Shown here: positions 36,880 through 45,985 of the stretch, one piece after another
Layout of the letters: every line of letters begins with the position of its first letter
Numbering within the stretch: position 1 is the stretch's first letter
Assembly (NCBI RefSeq): GCF_016624945.1
Contig: NZ_JACVUI010000002.1
Coordinates: 372,001-436,000 of the forward strand
Direction: 5' to 3'
Length of the DNA stretch: 64,000 nucleotides
Source of the DNA: Acinetobacter sp. S54
Lineage (GTDB): Bacteria > Pseudomonadota > Gammaproteobacteria > Pseudomonadales > Moraxellaceae
Notes under the pieces: generated by a model
Database searches by the model: none
Seen by the model: the letters and a program-made list of their open reading frames with translations, nothing else
Told to the model about the DNA's origin: nothing
Program-made: the position numbers and the translations under genes

Positions 36880-37731
36880 ATGAAATTATTAAGCTTCAGC
36901 ATCCACGGTCAATCATCATTTGGTTTAATTAAGGATCAATCCGTTATTGATCTCAAAAAGTATTTCTCAGATAAATACGTCGATTTAAAAAGTTTATTAG
37001 CTGAAGATAATTTTCTTGAAATCTTAACATCTGTTAAAAATGCACCTGTTGACTACTCACTCGAAGACATTCAATTTGAACCCGTCATTCCAAATCCTGA
37101 ACAAATTTTCTGTATTGGTTTGAATTATGCTGACCACGTGCAAGAAACTCAGCGTGAAATCACTGAAAAACCTATGATTTTCTTTAGACTTGCGCCATCA
37201 CAAGTCGGTCACAACCAACCTTTATTACGTCCAGTCGAAACAGAACAGTTTGATTACGAAGGGGAAATTGCGATTGTCATTGGAAAAGGAGGTCGCCGTA
37301 TTCCTAAAGAACAGGCATGGGATCATATTGCTGGCTATTCATGCTACAACGATGGTTCAGTTCGTGACTGGCAGCGCCATACAGCCCAATGGGGGCCAGG
37401 TAAAAATTTCTTCCAGACGGGTGGTTTTGGTCCTTGGTTAGTAACAACTGATGAAATTAAAGCAAATGAAACTATGACCCTGATTACTCGTGTGAATGGT
37501 CAGGAATTACAACGCGCTCAAACCACTCAGCTTATCCATGATATTCCTTCTTTGATTAACTATATTTCTACCTTTACTCCATTAAGCGCTGGCGATGTGA
37601 TTGTCAGTGGTACCCCAGGTGGTATTGGTTTGAAACGTAATCCACCTGTTTTACTTCAAGAAGGCGATATTGTTGAAATTGAAGTAGATAAAGTCGGAAT
37701 CCTGAAAAATATCGTAAAAAATGAAGGTTAA
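36880..37731 (+). CDS. FAH-family hydrolase (cassette A)
   Basis: A 283-residue fumarylacetoacetate hydrolase-family enzyme. It would hydrolyse a C-C bond in an acylpyruvate-type ring-cleavage product. Metal ligands are in DYEGEIAIVIG (Glu127, Glu129) and YNDGSVRDWQ (Asp158); the catalytic His is in GLNYADHVQE. AAGGAAG precedes the start at 36880. It is the first gene of the rightward operon FAH, hydroxylase, transporter, CoA transferase, porin. Its paralogue is at 48563-49399. Confidence 0.87.
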   Translation: MKLLSFSIHGQSSFGLIKDQSVIDLKKYFSDKYVDLKSLLAEDNFLEILTSVKNAPVDYSLEDIQFEPVIPNPEQIFCIGLNYADHVQETQREITEKPMIFFRLAPSQVGHNQPLLRPVETEQFDYEGEIAIVIGKGGRRIPKEQAWDHIAGYSCYNDGSVRDWQRHTAQWGPGKNFFQTGGFGPWLVTTDEIKANETMTLITRVNGQELQRAQTTQLIHDIPSLINYISTFTPLSAGDVIVSGTPGGIGLKRNPPVLLQEGDIVEIEVDKVGILKNIVKNEG

Positions 37732-37781
37732 TTCGAATGGGGCTTTAACAATAAAGCCTCTTTCACTCAGGAGGAGTAAAA

Positions 37782-39269
37782 ATGGAATTAAAACAACATT
37801 ATGATATTGCCATTGTGGGTTATGGGCCAACAGGTGTAACACTCGCCAATTTATTAGTAAAACAGGGTTTAAGCGTTTTAGTTTTAGAACGTGAACCACA
37901 AATTTTGCAGCTACCGCGTGCTATCCGTTTTGATGCCGAATGTATGCGGGTATTTCAAACGATTGGTATTGCTGAGAAATTGCAAAAAGAACTAGTACCC
38001 GGCCCTGGCATGAAATTTGTTGATGCAGAAGGAAATTTACTGATTACTTGGGAAAGGCCCACTCAAAAAGGTATACATCAATGGAGTTCAGCCTATCGAA
38101 TTCATCAACCTGATTTGGAAGCCACATTACGCGAGCATGTAGAACGTCATCCTTTATTGACGCTTAAACTACGTCATGAAGTTTACAAAATTGACGAACA
38201 GCCTGAGCAATGCACATTATTTTTTGAAAACTTAGCCAATGGCACACTACATCAGGCTACAGCGAAGTTCGTAGTAGGTTGTGATGGCGCACGCTCATTA
38301 ATCCGTCGACTAATTGGAACAACATTTGAAGATTTAAATTTGCATAGCCGTTGGCTGGTTGTAGATTTTATTGTTAAAAATAATAGTAATGATCTAGGTG
38401 ATTATAGTATCCAATTCTGTGATCCACAACGTCCCATGAGCTATATCAAAGGCACGGGACAAAGATTACGCTGGGAAATTATGGTGATGCCAGAAGATGA
38501 TGTACAAAAACTAACCCAGACTGAAACCATCTGGCAATTGCTGTCAGCATATATTCAACCTGAAAACGCCGAGATTGAACGAGCTGCTGTCTATACTTTT
38601 CATGCTTTACTTGCCAAACAATGGTACAAAGATCGTTTGATTATTGCAGGTGATGCAGCACACCAGACTCCCCCATTTATGGGACAAGGTATGGCAGCCG
38701 GAATACGTGATGCCGCTAATTTAGCCTGGAAATTAAAACAAATGGTAAGTGATGATCAGCATAGTGATCTGATCGAAAGCTATCATTCGGAACGCATTTC
38801 TCACGTCAAAGAGTTTATTGAAGGTGCAGTTAGTTTTGGAAAAATCATTCAAAATTATTGCGGAGACCACGAATATCAGCAACAAGTTTCCCAATTAAAA
38901 AACTTCATTACCCCGACCCCAAAATTAGGTAAAGGATTTATTCAGCAGACAGAAGAAATTAACGGTCAAATTGCACCCCAATTCATTTTAGCTCAACAAC
39001 AACTCAGTGATGATGTTGCGGGCTATCACTTCTGTTTGTTTGTTCTACCTGAGTTTCAGTCAGAAATTGAAGAACTTGAGCTACATGAGCTTGAACACTT
39101 CACTATTATCTATGCAAATTGTCCAGAAATTGTGCAATGGCTTCGTGAAAATCATACACACGCCATTTTAATCCGACCTGATCGTTATATTTTTGGCAAG
39201 GCATCTTCCCAACAAAGTATCGAACAACTCATCAAGGCAACACATTTATACGACATGATTACACATTAA
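37782..39269 (+). CDS. MhpA-like flavin hydroxylase (cassette A)
   Basis: A 495-residue FAD monooxygenase of the phenol-hydroxylase/MhpA group. GYGPTG (about 13-18), GCDGARS and IAGDAAHQTPPFMGQGMAAG are the FAD motifs; the substrate is probably a hydroxylated phenyl acid. It is only moderately similar to the true MhpA at 10384, so its substrate should differ. It follows the FAH gene by about 50 bases with a GGAGGAG ribosome site, and precedes an ACS-type transporter gene. Confidence 0.85.
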   Translation: MELKQHYDIAIVGYGPTGVTLANLLVKQGLSVLVLEREPQILQLPRAIRFDAECMRVFQTIGIAEKLQKELVPGPGMKFVDAEGNLLITWERPTQKGIHQWSSAYRIHQPDLEATLREHVERHPLLTLKLRHEVYKIDEQPEQCTLFFENLANGTLHQATAKFVVGCDGARSLIRRLIGTTFEDLNLHSRWLVVDFIVKNNSNDLGDYSIQFCDPQRPMSYIKGTGQRLRWEIMVMPEDDVQKLTQTETIWQLLSAYIQPENAEIERAAVYTFHALLAKQWYKDRLIIAGDAAHQTPPFMGQGMAAGIRDAANLAWKLKQMVSDDQHSDLIESYHSERISHVKEFIEGAVSFGKIIQNYCGDHEYQQQVSQLKNFITPTPKLGKGFIQQTEEINGQIAPQFILAQQQLSDDVAGYHFCLFVLPEFQSEIEELELHELEHFTIIYANCPEIVQWLRENHTHAILIRPDRYIFGKASSQQSIEQLIKATHLYDMITH

Positions 39270-39320
39270 CTCTTAGGCGATACAAATCGCCTATCCATAT
39301 CGTGTTCAAAGGAAGAAACT

Positions 39321-40691
39321 ATGGATTCACAACAAATTGGAATTCAGGTCACTGCTGTGCCTGAAAAAAATCAGAAATTAGAAAATACAGTACAAAAAGT
39401 AAGACGTAAACTTTTGTATTTTCTATTAATACTGTTCATTTTTTCATTTTTAGATCGTATTAATATTGGTTTTGTCGGCAAACAGCTCAGTGCAGATTTG
39501 GGATTGACCGCGCTGAGTTTTGGTTTAGCCAATACTATCTTTTATATCTTTTATATCTGTTTTGGTATTCCAAGTAATTTAATGCTAAAGAAATTTGGCA
39601 CCAAGTTGTGGATTGGAACCATTATTATTGTGTGGGGTATTGCATCGAGCTGTACCGCATTTGCAACGGATGAAAAATCTCTCTACATCATTCGAGCTAT
39701 TGTGGGTATTGCTGAGGCAGGTTTTATGCCTGGCATGTTACTGTATTTGACTCAATGGTTTCCTACCTCACACCGCTCTCGTGCTAATGCGATTTTCATG
39801 TTGGCAATGCCATTTACTGCGATGTTTGGTGCTGTTATTACCGGTTATATTTTAAACTTGCATGATTGGCATGGCTTTTCTGGTTGGCAATGGGTGTTTT
39901 TACTAGAAGGTTTGCCATGTATCATTCTTGGATTTTTAGTCTATGCGAAATTACCCAATACACCTAAAGATGCCAAGTGGTTAGATGAAGAAGAAAAACA
40001 GGTACTGATTCAAGCCCTAGAAGAAGAAAAGCTGCAAAATAAAACTATTCTTCAGCAGACTCAACAAAATGCTGCCATGCCTCCTTCAACATGGGCCTTT
40101 TTAAATCGCTCAATCGTACGTTGTGCGATAGTTTATTTCTGTATCGTAACCACATGCGGCATGGTCAATATTTGGGTTCCGCAAATTGTTTCAGCTTCGC
40201 TACCCAATCTAAGTTCTGTTGCACACGGAATTATTGTGGCAATCCCCCATTTGGTTACCATTATTGCTTTATTTTTTCTGTGCTATCGCTCGGACAAAAC
40301 TCAGGAAAGATATTGGCATACTTTCTTCCCAATGCTATTTGGTTTCATCGGTTGGCTAATGGCAGCCTATTTACAAGCTCCAGTACTACAAATTATAGGG
40401 TTGTGTTTAGCATGTATGGCAGGCTTCAGCACTATGGGAATTTTCTGGGCATTTGCTGATGAAAGTTTATCCAGTGATCACAAGGCCATTGGTATTGCGT
40501 TTATTAATGCTTGTGGAAACTCAGCGACTATTGTGAGCTCTTTCTTAATTGGTTTCCTTAAAGATCTTACCCATTCTTTTGCTACAGGCATGGTGTATGG
40601 CAGTGTCTTAATGCTTCTAGGCGCAATCATTATGTTGACATTTACCATAAAAAGAGTCCCGCAAAAAGATTTGGTAAAAGGACATATTTAA
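39321..40691 (+). CDS. ACS-family MFS transporter (cassette A)
   Basis: A 456-residue anion:cation symporter family protein with 12 membrane segments. The DRINIGFVGKQL in helix 1 and the EAGFMPGMLLYLTQWFP signature in helix 4 mark the family, which carries organic acids including phthalate and tartrate. It would import the cassette A substrate. Its stop is one base from the CoA transferase start. Confidence 0.87.
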   Translation: MDSQQIGIQVTAVPEKNQKLENTVQKVRRKLLYFLLILFIFSFLDRINIGFVGKQLSADLGLTALSFGLANTIFYIFYICFGIPSNLMLKKFGTKLWIGTIIIVWGIASSCTAFATDEKSLYIIRAIVGIAEAGFMPGMLLYLTQWFPTSHRSRANAIFMLAMPFTAMFGAVITGYILNLHDWHGFSGWQWVFLLEGLPCIILGFLVYAKLPNTPKDAKWLDEEEKQVLIQALEEEKLQNKTILQQTQQNAAMPPSTWAFLNRSIVRCAIVYFCIVTTCGMVNIWVPQIVSASLPNLSSVAHGIIVAIPHLVTIIALFFLCYRSDKTQERYWHTFFPMLFGFIGWLMAAYLQAPVLQIIGLCLACMAGFSTMGIFWAFADESLSSDHKAIGIAFINACGNSATIVSSFLIGFLKDLTHSFATGMVYGSVLMLLGAIIMLTFTIKRVPQKDLVKGHI

Positions 40692-40692
40692 T

Positions 40693-41349
40693 ATGAATAA
40701 AATTCATCATTCAGCTTATGAATTACTTCAATCCATTCCAGACGGTGCAACCATTCTTATTGGTGGTTTTGGTACAGCTGGTCAGCCCGCGGAACTGATT
40801 GATCATTTAATTGAAACAGGCGCTGAAGATTTAACCATTGTCTGTAACAATGCAGGTAATGGGGATTATGGATTAGCCAAATTACTAAAAGCAGGTCGTG
40901 TCAAAAAAATGGTTTGCTCTTTTCCCCGTCAGTCAGACTCATGGGTATTTGATGAATTATATCGTGCAGGAAAAATTGAGCTCGAACTCGTACCACAGGG
41001 CAATCTTGCTTGTCGTATTCAGGCCGCGGGCATGGGCTTGGGCGCAGTATTTACGCCTACAGGTTATGGAACGCTACTCGCCGAAGGGAAAGAAACACGC
41101 CATATCGATGGCAAAGACTATGTACTTGAGCTTCCTATTAAAGCAGATTTTGCTTTGATTAAAGCGCATAAAGGTGACCGTTGGGGCAATTTGATTTACA
41201 ACAAATCAGCACGAAATTTTGGCCCAATCATGGCCATGGCTGCCGCAATAACCATCGCCCAAGTTGCTGAGGTTGTTGAGTTAGGAGAGCTTGATCCTGA
41301 ACATATCGTCACTCCGGGCATTTTTGTTCAGCATGTTGTGCACTGTTGA
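40693..41349 (+). CDS. pcaI: 3-oxoadipate CoA-transferase subunit A (PcaI-like)
   Basis: A 218-residue alpha subunit. The stretches IGGFGTAGQPAELID, KKMVCSFPRQSDSWVFDELYRAGKIELELVPQGN and ADFALIKAHKGDRWGNLIY match PcaI/CatI of Pseudomonas as remembered. It transfers CoA from succinyl-CoA to a 3-oxo acid, most likely 3-oxoadipate. No pcaF-type thiolase or other pca genes are next to it, so it looks recruited for the cassette A product. Confidence 0.86.
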   Translation: MNKIHHSAYELLQSIPDGATILIGGFGTAGQPAELIDHLIETGAEDLTIVCNNAGNGDYGLAKLLKAGRVKKMVCSFPRQSDSWVFDELYRAGKIELELVPQGNLACRIQAAGMGLGAVFTPTGYGTLLAEGKETRHIDGKDYVLELPIKADFALIKAHKGDRWGNLIYNKSARNFGPIMAMAAAITIAQVAEVVELGELDPEHIVTPGIFVQHVVHC

Positions 41350-41416
41350 ATACAGCACCTTTAATGAAATGAATGCATTCATTCTTAAGTAAAATTTTTG
41401 AATACGTGGAATCAAA

Positions 41417-42076
41417 ATGACCTATCAAAAATTAACACGTGACCAGATTGCTGCACGTGTTGCACAAGATATTCCAGAGGGTTCATATGTGAATCTAGGG
41501 ATTGGGATACCGACACGCATTGCAAAATATCTTCCTCAAGATAAGGAAATTTTCCTGCATTCTGAAAATGGTTTACTGGCTTTTGGTCCTCCAGCAAAAC
41601 ATGGCGAAGAAGATCCCGATCTAATTAATGCAGGAAAAGAATTTGTCACCATGCTCACTGGTGGTTGTTTTTTTCATCATGGAGATTCTTTCGCCATGAT
41701 GCGAGGGGGTCATCTTGATATTTGCGTGCTTGGTGCTTTTCAAATCGCGGCCAATGGGGACCTAGCAAATTGGCATACGGGTATTGCCGATGATATTCCA
41801 GCAGTGGGCGGTGCAATGGATCTGGCCGTAGGTGCAAAAAAAGTGTTTGTGACTACCGAACACATCACTAAAAATGGTGAAGCCAAAATTGTGAAACAGC
41901 TCAGTTATCCGTTGACAGGAAAGCGCTGTGTTGACCGTATTTATACTGATCTTTGTGTCATAGAGGTTGAGGACGAAGGTCTTAAAGTCATTGAAATGAT
42001 TGAAGGCTTAGATTTTGAAAATTTACAGTCCTTAACCGATGCACCTTTAATCAATATGATCTCAAAGAAGATGTAA
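41417..42076 (+). CDS. pcaJ: 3-oxoadipate CoA-transferase subunit B (PcaJ-like)
   Basis: A 219-residue beta subunit. The catalytic Glu is in SENGLLAFGPPAKHGEE and PcaJ-like motifs are HHGDSFAMMRGGHLDICVLGAFQ and LANWHTG. It pairs with the gene at 40693. The catalytic residue is present, so the enzyme should be active. Together they point to a dicarboxylic 3-oxo acid as the product of cassette A. Confidence 0.86.
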   Translation: MTYQKLTRDQIAARVAQDIPEGSYVNLGIGIPTRIAKYLPQDKEIFLHSENGLLAFGPPAKHGEEDPDLINAGKEFVTMLTGGCFFHHGDSFAMMRGGHLDICVLGAFQIAANGDLANWHTGIADDIPAVGGAMDLAVGAKKVFVTTEHITKNGEAKIVKQLSYPLTGKRCVDRIYTDLCVIEVEDEGLKVIEMIEGLDFENLQSLTDAPLINMISKKM

Positions 42077-42170
42077 ATAGTCATCTCAAAAATCTGAATG
42101 TTTTGGCCGTTTGAAAGCGGAATTTCAAGGGGCCTGATTCAAAAACTACAATATTTTTCAGGAAGAAAAC

Positions 42171-43394
42171 ATGAAACTTAACTCAGTCCTTTTGGGGATA
42201 ATAGCAACGTCTTGCCTAAATTCTGTAGTGCATGCTGATTTTGTAAAAGATACAACAGCAAATCTATATTTAAAAAATTTCTATTTTGATCGTAATTTTG
42301 ATGATGCCAATAGCAAGGACTTAAGTAACTGGTCGCAAGCAGCAACACTCACAATAAATTCTGGCTATACAGATACACCGTTACAGCTTGGTTTGGATTT
42401 ATCTGCCCGTTACGCGTATCGTTTAAGTTCCGCAAAAAATATTGTAGATAATGTCATGCCTTATGATGCATCCAAACAGCAACAGGCACAGGATCAACTT
42501 AAACTAGGAGCAACAGCTAAATTTAAATATTCTGATACTGAACTAAAAATAGGTGAAGTGATTCCCAAACTTCCAATTGTACATACGGATGTTGCAATGC
42601 AACTACCCACCACTTTTTTGGGAGGTATTTTAGAATCAAAAGACTTCGCAAATACCAAAATTACCGCAGGTCGTTTAACGAAAGTCAGTGGGCGAAATGC
42701 TGAAGACTATTATAAGTTCCAATTAACAAATGGTAAAAATAAAGCACAGTCCGATGCATTGGATTTTGTAGGGCTGGATTATGATTTTAATGATCAGCAA
42801 ATTCGTTATTTCTATGCAAAATTAGAAGATATTTATGACCAACATTTTCTAAGCTATGAATTTCGACATAACTTCAACGCCACTATCCATTTAAAGTCAA
42901 ACTTTTATCTATTTGACACCAAAGAGTCAGGCGATGCGTTAGAAGGAAAACTTGATAATCAAGTATATGCGACCATTCATATGCTGAATTATGGCAATCA
43001 TACCTTTGGACTTGGCTATAAATATGTAGGAGGTGACAATGCTTTTCCCCTATTGGCAAACTGGGTTCCTCAAGTTTATTCGGCTAATTGGTCAGTGGGA
43101 ACATTTATGCAACAAGATGAACGTTCGTGGCAAGTGCGCTATGATTATGATTTCAAAGACACGCCATTGAATGGTTTAAAGAGTATTATCCGCTACTATG
43201 ATGGCGATCATATTAAAACCAACACTGGCAATAACGGGACAGAAAAAGAGTTTGATCTGATCTTAAATTATGATTTTCAACAGCTTCAATTAAAAGGTTT
43301 AGGAATCTCTTGGTTATATGCTGATTATAAAAACTCTGTCTCCAAAGATTACATCGAAAATAGACTAGGACTGTATTACACTTATAAGTTCTAG
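42171..43394 (+). CDS. OprD-family porin (cassette A)
   Basis: A 407-residue outer-membrane porin with signal peptide (LLGIIATSCLNSVVHA) and C-terminal Phe. It resembles the porin at 23632-24942 (same KLGATAKFKYSDTELKIGE strand pair and C-terminal layout) but is shorter. It is the last gene of the cassette A rightward operon and probably admits its aromatic substrate. GGAAG lies before the start. Confidence 0.87.
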   Translation: MKLNSVLLGIIATSCLNSVVHADFVKDTTANLYLKNFYFDRNFDDANSKDLSNWSQAATLTINSGYTDTPLQLGLDLSARYAYRLSSAKNIVDNVMPYDASKQQQAQDQLKLGATAKFKYSDTELKIGEVIPKLPIVHTDVAMQLPTTFLGGILESKDFANTKITAGRLTKVSGRNAEDYYKFQLTNGKNKAQSDALDFVGLDYDFNDQQIRYFYAKLEDIYDQHFLSYEFRHNFNATIHLKSNFYLFDTKESGDALEGKLDNQVYATIHMLNYGNHTFGLGYKYVGGDNAFPLLANWVPQVYSANWSVGTFMQQDERSWQVRYDYDFKDTPLNGLKSIIRYYDGDHIKTNTGNNGTEKEFDLILNYDFQQLQLKGLGISWLYADYKNSVSKDYIENRLGLYYTYKF

Positions 43395-43440
43395 ATTGAT
43401 ATGCAATAGCTACAAATATTAATTTTGAAGCAGCCTAAAC

Positions 43441-43480
43441 GCTTTAGTGTGAGTATCAGTATGCATACTGACACTAAAGC
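43441..43480. repeat. Long inverted repeat between cassettes A and B
   Basis: GCTTTAGTGT and ACACTAAAGC pair, with an inner CAGTAT/ATACTG stem and a 6-base bulge on one side. It lies between the convergent ends of cassette A and the MetA-type gene, and may act as terminator although T runs are short. Confidence 0.55.
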
Positions 43481-43630
43481 TTGAGTGCGTTTAATAATTT
43501 TTTCTTTCACCAATCGCTTTTTGTTTTAGCTCGTACGATTTATAAATTTGCTAAAAATAGACTTACTTTGACTATCTGTAAGCCTATTTGTCATATTGTG
43601 ATGTTTATAAAAGATCAAAAATATAAAATC

Positions 43631-44515
43631 TTAGAAACTCCAGACAAATTTCAACCCAACACTTTGTCCCTTTGTGCGATTTTCTACCTGATCTTCAATC
43701 AAATATTTTCCTTCCAAAAACCATTGCCTTGAAGGGTGATAAGCAATGGAAGGCCCATAAGCAATAACCTGTGCTTTATTATTTTCAATTTTGACAGAAT
43801 TCACCGTATCAGCCGTGGTTTGTTTTAAAGCATAGCCCTGCACGCCCACCGTTAACGCTGGAGAAACATGATAGCCAAGATTATAGTCAACGGCCGCATA
43901 ATTGCCAGAACGATAATGGGTATCCTCATTTTTGGCATTGATACTATAGGAAAACTTAGCCGAAATATCCACATAGGGGTTCATATAGGTATAGGCAAAC
44001 ATCGGCCGTCCCGTATAGTAGTTCTTCCCAATATTAGCTAAATGATTTTTATCATAATTCCCACTCGGTAAAACATTTTCCAGCGCCATACCAAAATGGT
44101 GGTTACCCATATGCCATGCTAATAATGGCGCAAATGATGTATCTCCTAAACCTTTATCACGATCAGATAAGCCTGCTGCATTTAAACGCATACTAATCAT
44201 GGGCTGAATGCCATAAAATCCAAACTGCCCCCCTAGAAAGGTCTTATCCGTCATCCAAACCACTCGTAACACCAGTACATCTACATCTAAATCAAAATTT
44301 GGAATGCTCGAATTTCCATGATAATCAACCATTTTATGGGCACTATAATCCTGAAAATAGGTCAACAAATAAACCCCTGCTGGAGGTAAATTACCTGCCA
44401 TATTTCCTTCTGCACCCAACGCCGCAGAATCCGCAACATTTTCCAGAGCAAAGGTCTGAGCACTTACAACAGACAATATGAAGCCGCACATTACATTTAA
44501 TGTTGTTTTCAACAT
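43631..44515 (-). CDS. MetA/SphA-type outer-membrane protein (cassette B)
   Basis: A 294-residue protein of the phenol MetA degradation/SphA family, beta-barrel proteins encoded in aromatic and meta-cleavage operons. A signal peptide covers about 1-25 (GFILSVVSAQTFA). The MAGNLPPAGVYLLTYFQDY start of the mature part and the FLEGKYLIEDQVENRTKGQSV C-terminus are typical. It probably helps hydrophobic substrates cross the outer membrane. The start at 44515 follows AAGGACG. It is the last gene of cassette B. Confidence 0.82.
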   Translation of the reverse strand: MLKTTLNVMCGFILSVVSAQTFALENVADSAALGAEGNMAGNLPPAGVYLLTYFQDYSAHKMVDYHGNSSIPNFDLDVDVLVLRVVWMTDKTFLGGQFGFYGIQPMISMRLNAAGLSDRDKGLGDTSFAPLLAWHMGNHHFGMALENVLPSGNYDKNHLANIGKNYYTGRPMFAYTYMNPYVDISAKFSYSINAKNEDTHYRSGNYAAVDYNLGYHVSPALTVGVQGYALKQTTADTVNSVKIENNKAQVIAYGPSIAYHPSRQWFLEGKYLIEDQVENRTKGQSVGLKFVWSF

Positions 44516-44629
44516 GAGATACGTCCTTTTTAGGCATGGCTCAACCCGCAAGATGTCCTATCCTGCTTTTGGGTTGAAGCCATCAATTTTTTGTTTTTAA
44601 GAAATTAAGTTTTTACTGAATATTCAATT

Positions 44630-45262
44630 TTATTCAATAATTAATTCTGCGCCTGTTGCGTCCTGAATTTGCTCTACAGATACATCTGTGGCGAGTTCAA
44701 CTAATTTAAAACCCTTGGGTGTAATATCAATTACGCCTAAGTCGGTAATAATCCGCTGCACTACTTTTTTACCCGTTAAGGGTAATTGACATTGTTTTAA
44801 CAGTTTTGGTTGTCCTGATTTAGCGTAATGCTCCATAAGAACAATCACTTTTTTTACCCCAGCGACCAAATCCATTGCACCGCCAATGCCTTTGACTTTT
44901 TGACCCGGAACCATCCAGTTGGCCAAGTCTCCTTGTTCTGACACTTCCATTCCACCTAAAATTGCCACATCGATATTGCCACCCCGAATCATGGCAAAAG
45001 AGGCAGAACTTTCAAAAAATGAAGCCCCAGGAATTGCGGTCACAGTTTGCTTTCCAGCATTGATGAGATCAACATCTACCGTTTCTTCAGTTGGAAACTC
45101 ACCCATGCCCAATAAACCATTTTCTGATTGCAACCAGATTTGTGAATCTACTGGAATATAGTTCGCCACCAAAGTGGGTAAACCAATACCCAAGTTGACA
45201 TAGAAACCATCTTGTAACTCTTGTGCGGCACGTTGCGCCATTTCTAATCTTGACCAACTCAT
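44630..45262 (-). CDS. scoB: 3-oxoacid CoA-transferase subunit B (ScoB-like)
   Basis: A 210-residue beta subunit of succinyl-CoA:3-ketoacid CoA transferase. The catalytic Glu is in QSENGLLGMGEFP. FESSASFAMIRGGNIDVAILGGMEVSEQGDLANW is of the ScoB/AtoA type rather than PcaJ. It suggests acetoacetate or a similar 3-oxo monocarboxylate as the product of cassette B. Confidence 0.88.
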   Translation of the reverse strand: MSWSRLEMAQRAAQELQDGFYVNLGIGLPTLVANYIPVDSQIWLQSENGLLGMGEFPTEETVDVDLINAGKQTVTAIPGASFFESSASFAMIRGGNIDVAILGGMEVSEQGDLANWMVPGQKVKGIGGAMDLVAGVKKVIVLMEHYAKSGQPKLLKQCQLPLTGKKVVQRIITDLGVIDITPKGFKLVELATDVSVEQIQDATGAELIIE

Positions 45263-45264
45263 TT

Positions 45265-45972
45265 TTATGCTCCAGCCTGTTCCTTCAGCTTAATTTGTTC
45301 CATACGTTTTACAGGGTTGGGTATATGGATAATTCTTTGTACATAAATACCTGGTAAATGAACGTCATCAGGATCAATCTCACCGATCTCAACTAAGTGT
45401 TCCACTTCAACAACAGTTACTTTCCCTGCAACCGCACAGTCTGGATTAAAATTTCGGGCTGTTTTTCTAAACACCAGATTACCCGCCTTGTCCGCCTTAT
45501 AGGCCTTAATCAAAGCAATATCGACATCAAAGGATTGTTCCAATAAATATTCTTGACCATTAAACTCACGGATTTCTTTATGATCTGCTATAACAGTCCC
45601 TACGCCCGTACGAGTATAAAATGCTGGAATACCCGCACCCGCAGCACGTAGCTTTTCTGCTAGAGTACCTTGCGGGGTTAGTTCAACGTTGAGCTCACCA
45701 GCAAGTAATTGGCGTTCAAATTCCTGATTATCTCCAATATAAGAAGCAATCATTTTTTTAATCTGCCTAGTTTTTAACAGCATTCCTAATCCATAATCAT
45801 CCAGTCCAGCATTATTGGAAATACAGGTCAGCCTTTGAACATTACTATCTCGTACTGCACAAATGAGTTGGTCTGGAATACCACATAAGCCAAACCCCCC
45901 CACAGCGATGGTTAAATCATCCTGAATCACATCTGCCAATGCTGCTGCTGCATCTTGATATACTTTACTCAT
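45265..45972 (-). CDS. scoA: 3-oxoacid CoA-transferase subunit A (ScoA-like)
   Basis: A 235-residue alpha subunit. VGGFGLCGIPDQLI, YIGDNQEFERQLLAGELNVELTPQGTLAEKLRAAG and GNLVFRKTARNFNP are ScoA signatures. It is 2 bases upstream of scoB. It has the C-terminal KRMEQIKLKE extension of SCOT-type enzymes. It clearly differs from the PcaI-like subunit of cassette A. Confidence 0.88.
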   Translation of the reverse strand: MSKVYQDAAAALADVIQDDLTIAVGGFGLCGIPDQLICAVRDSNVQRLTCISNNAGLDDYGLGMLLKTRQIKKMIASYIGDNQEFERQLLAGELNVELTPQGTLAEKLRAAGAGIPAFYTRTGVGTVIADHKEIREFNGQEYLLEQSFDVDIALIKAYKADKAGNLVFRKTARNFNPDCAVAGKVTVVEVEHLVEIGEIDPDDVHLPGIYVQRIIHIPNPVKRMEQIKLKEQAGA

Positions 45973-45985
45973 GTCATTTCCCTGA

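Noticed and set aside
37782..39269. A second mhpA
   Set aside because: It shares FAD motifs with MhpA but lacks the long identical stretches seen at 10384-11991, and it sits in a different gene set, so a different substrate is more likely.
43481..43732. Open frame of 83 codons on the plus strand after the cassette A porin
   Set aside because: It begins in an intergenic region without a clear ribosome site and runs into the MetA-type gene on the opposite strand; no domain is visible.
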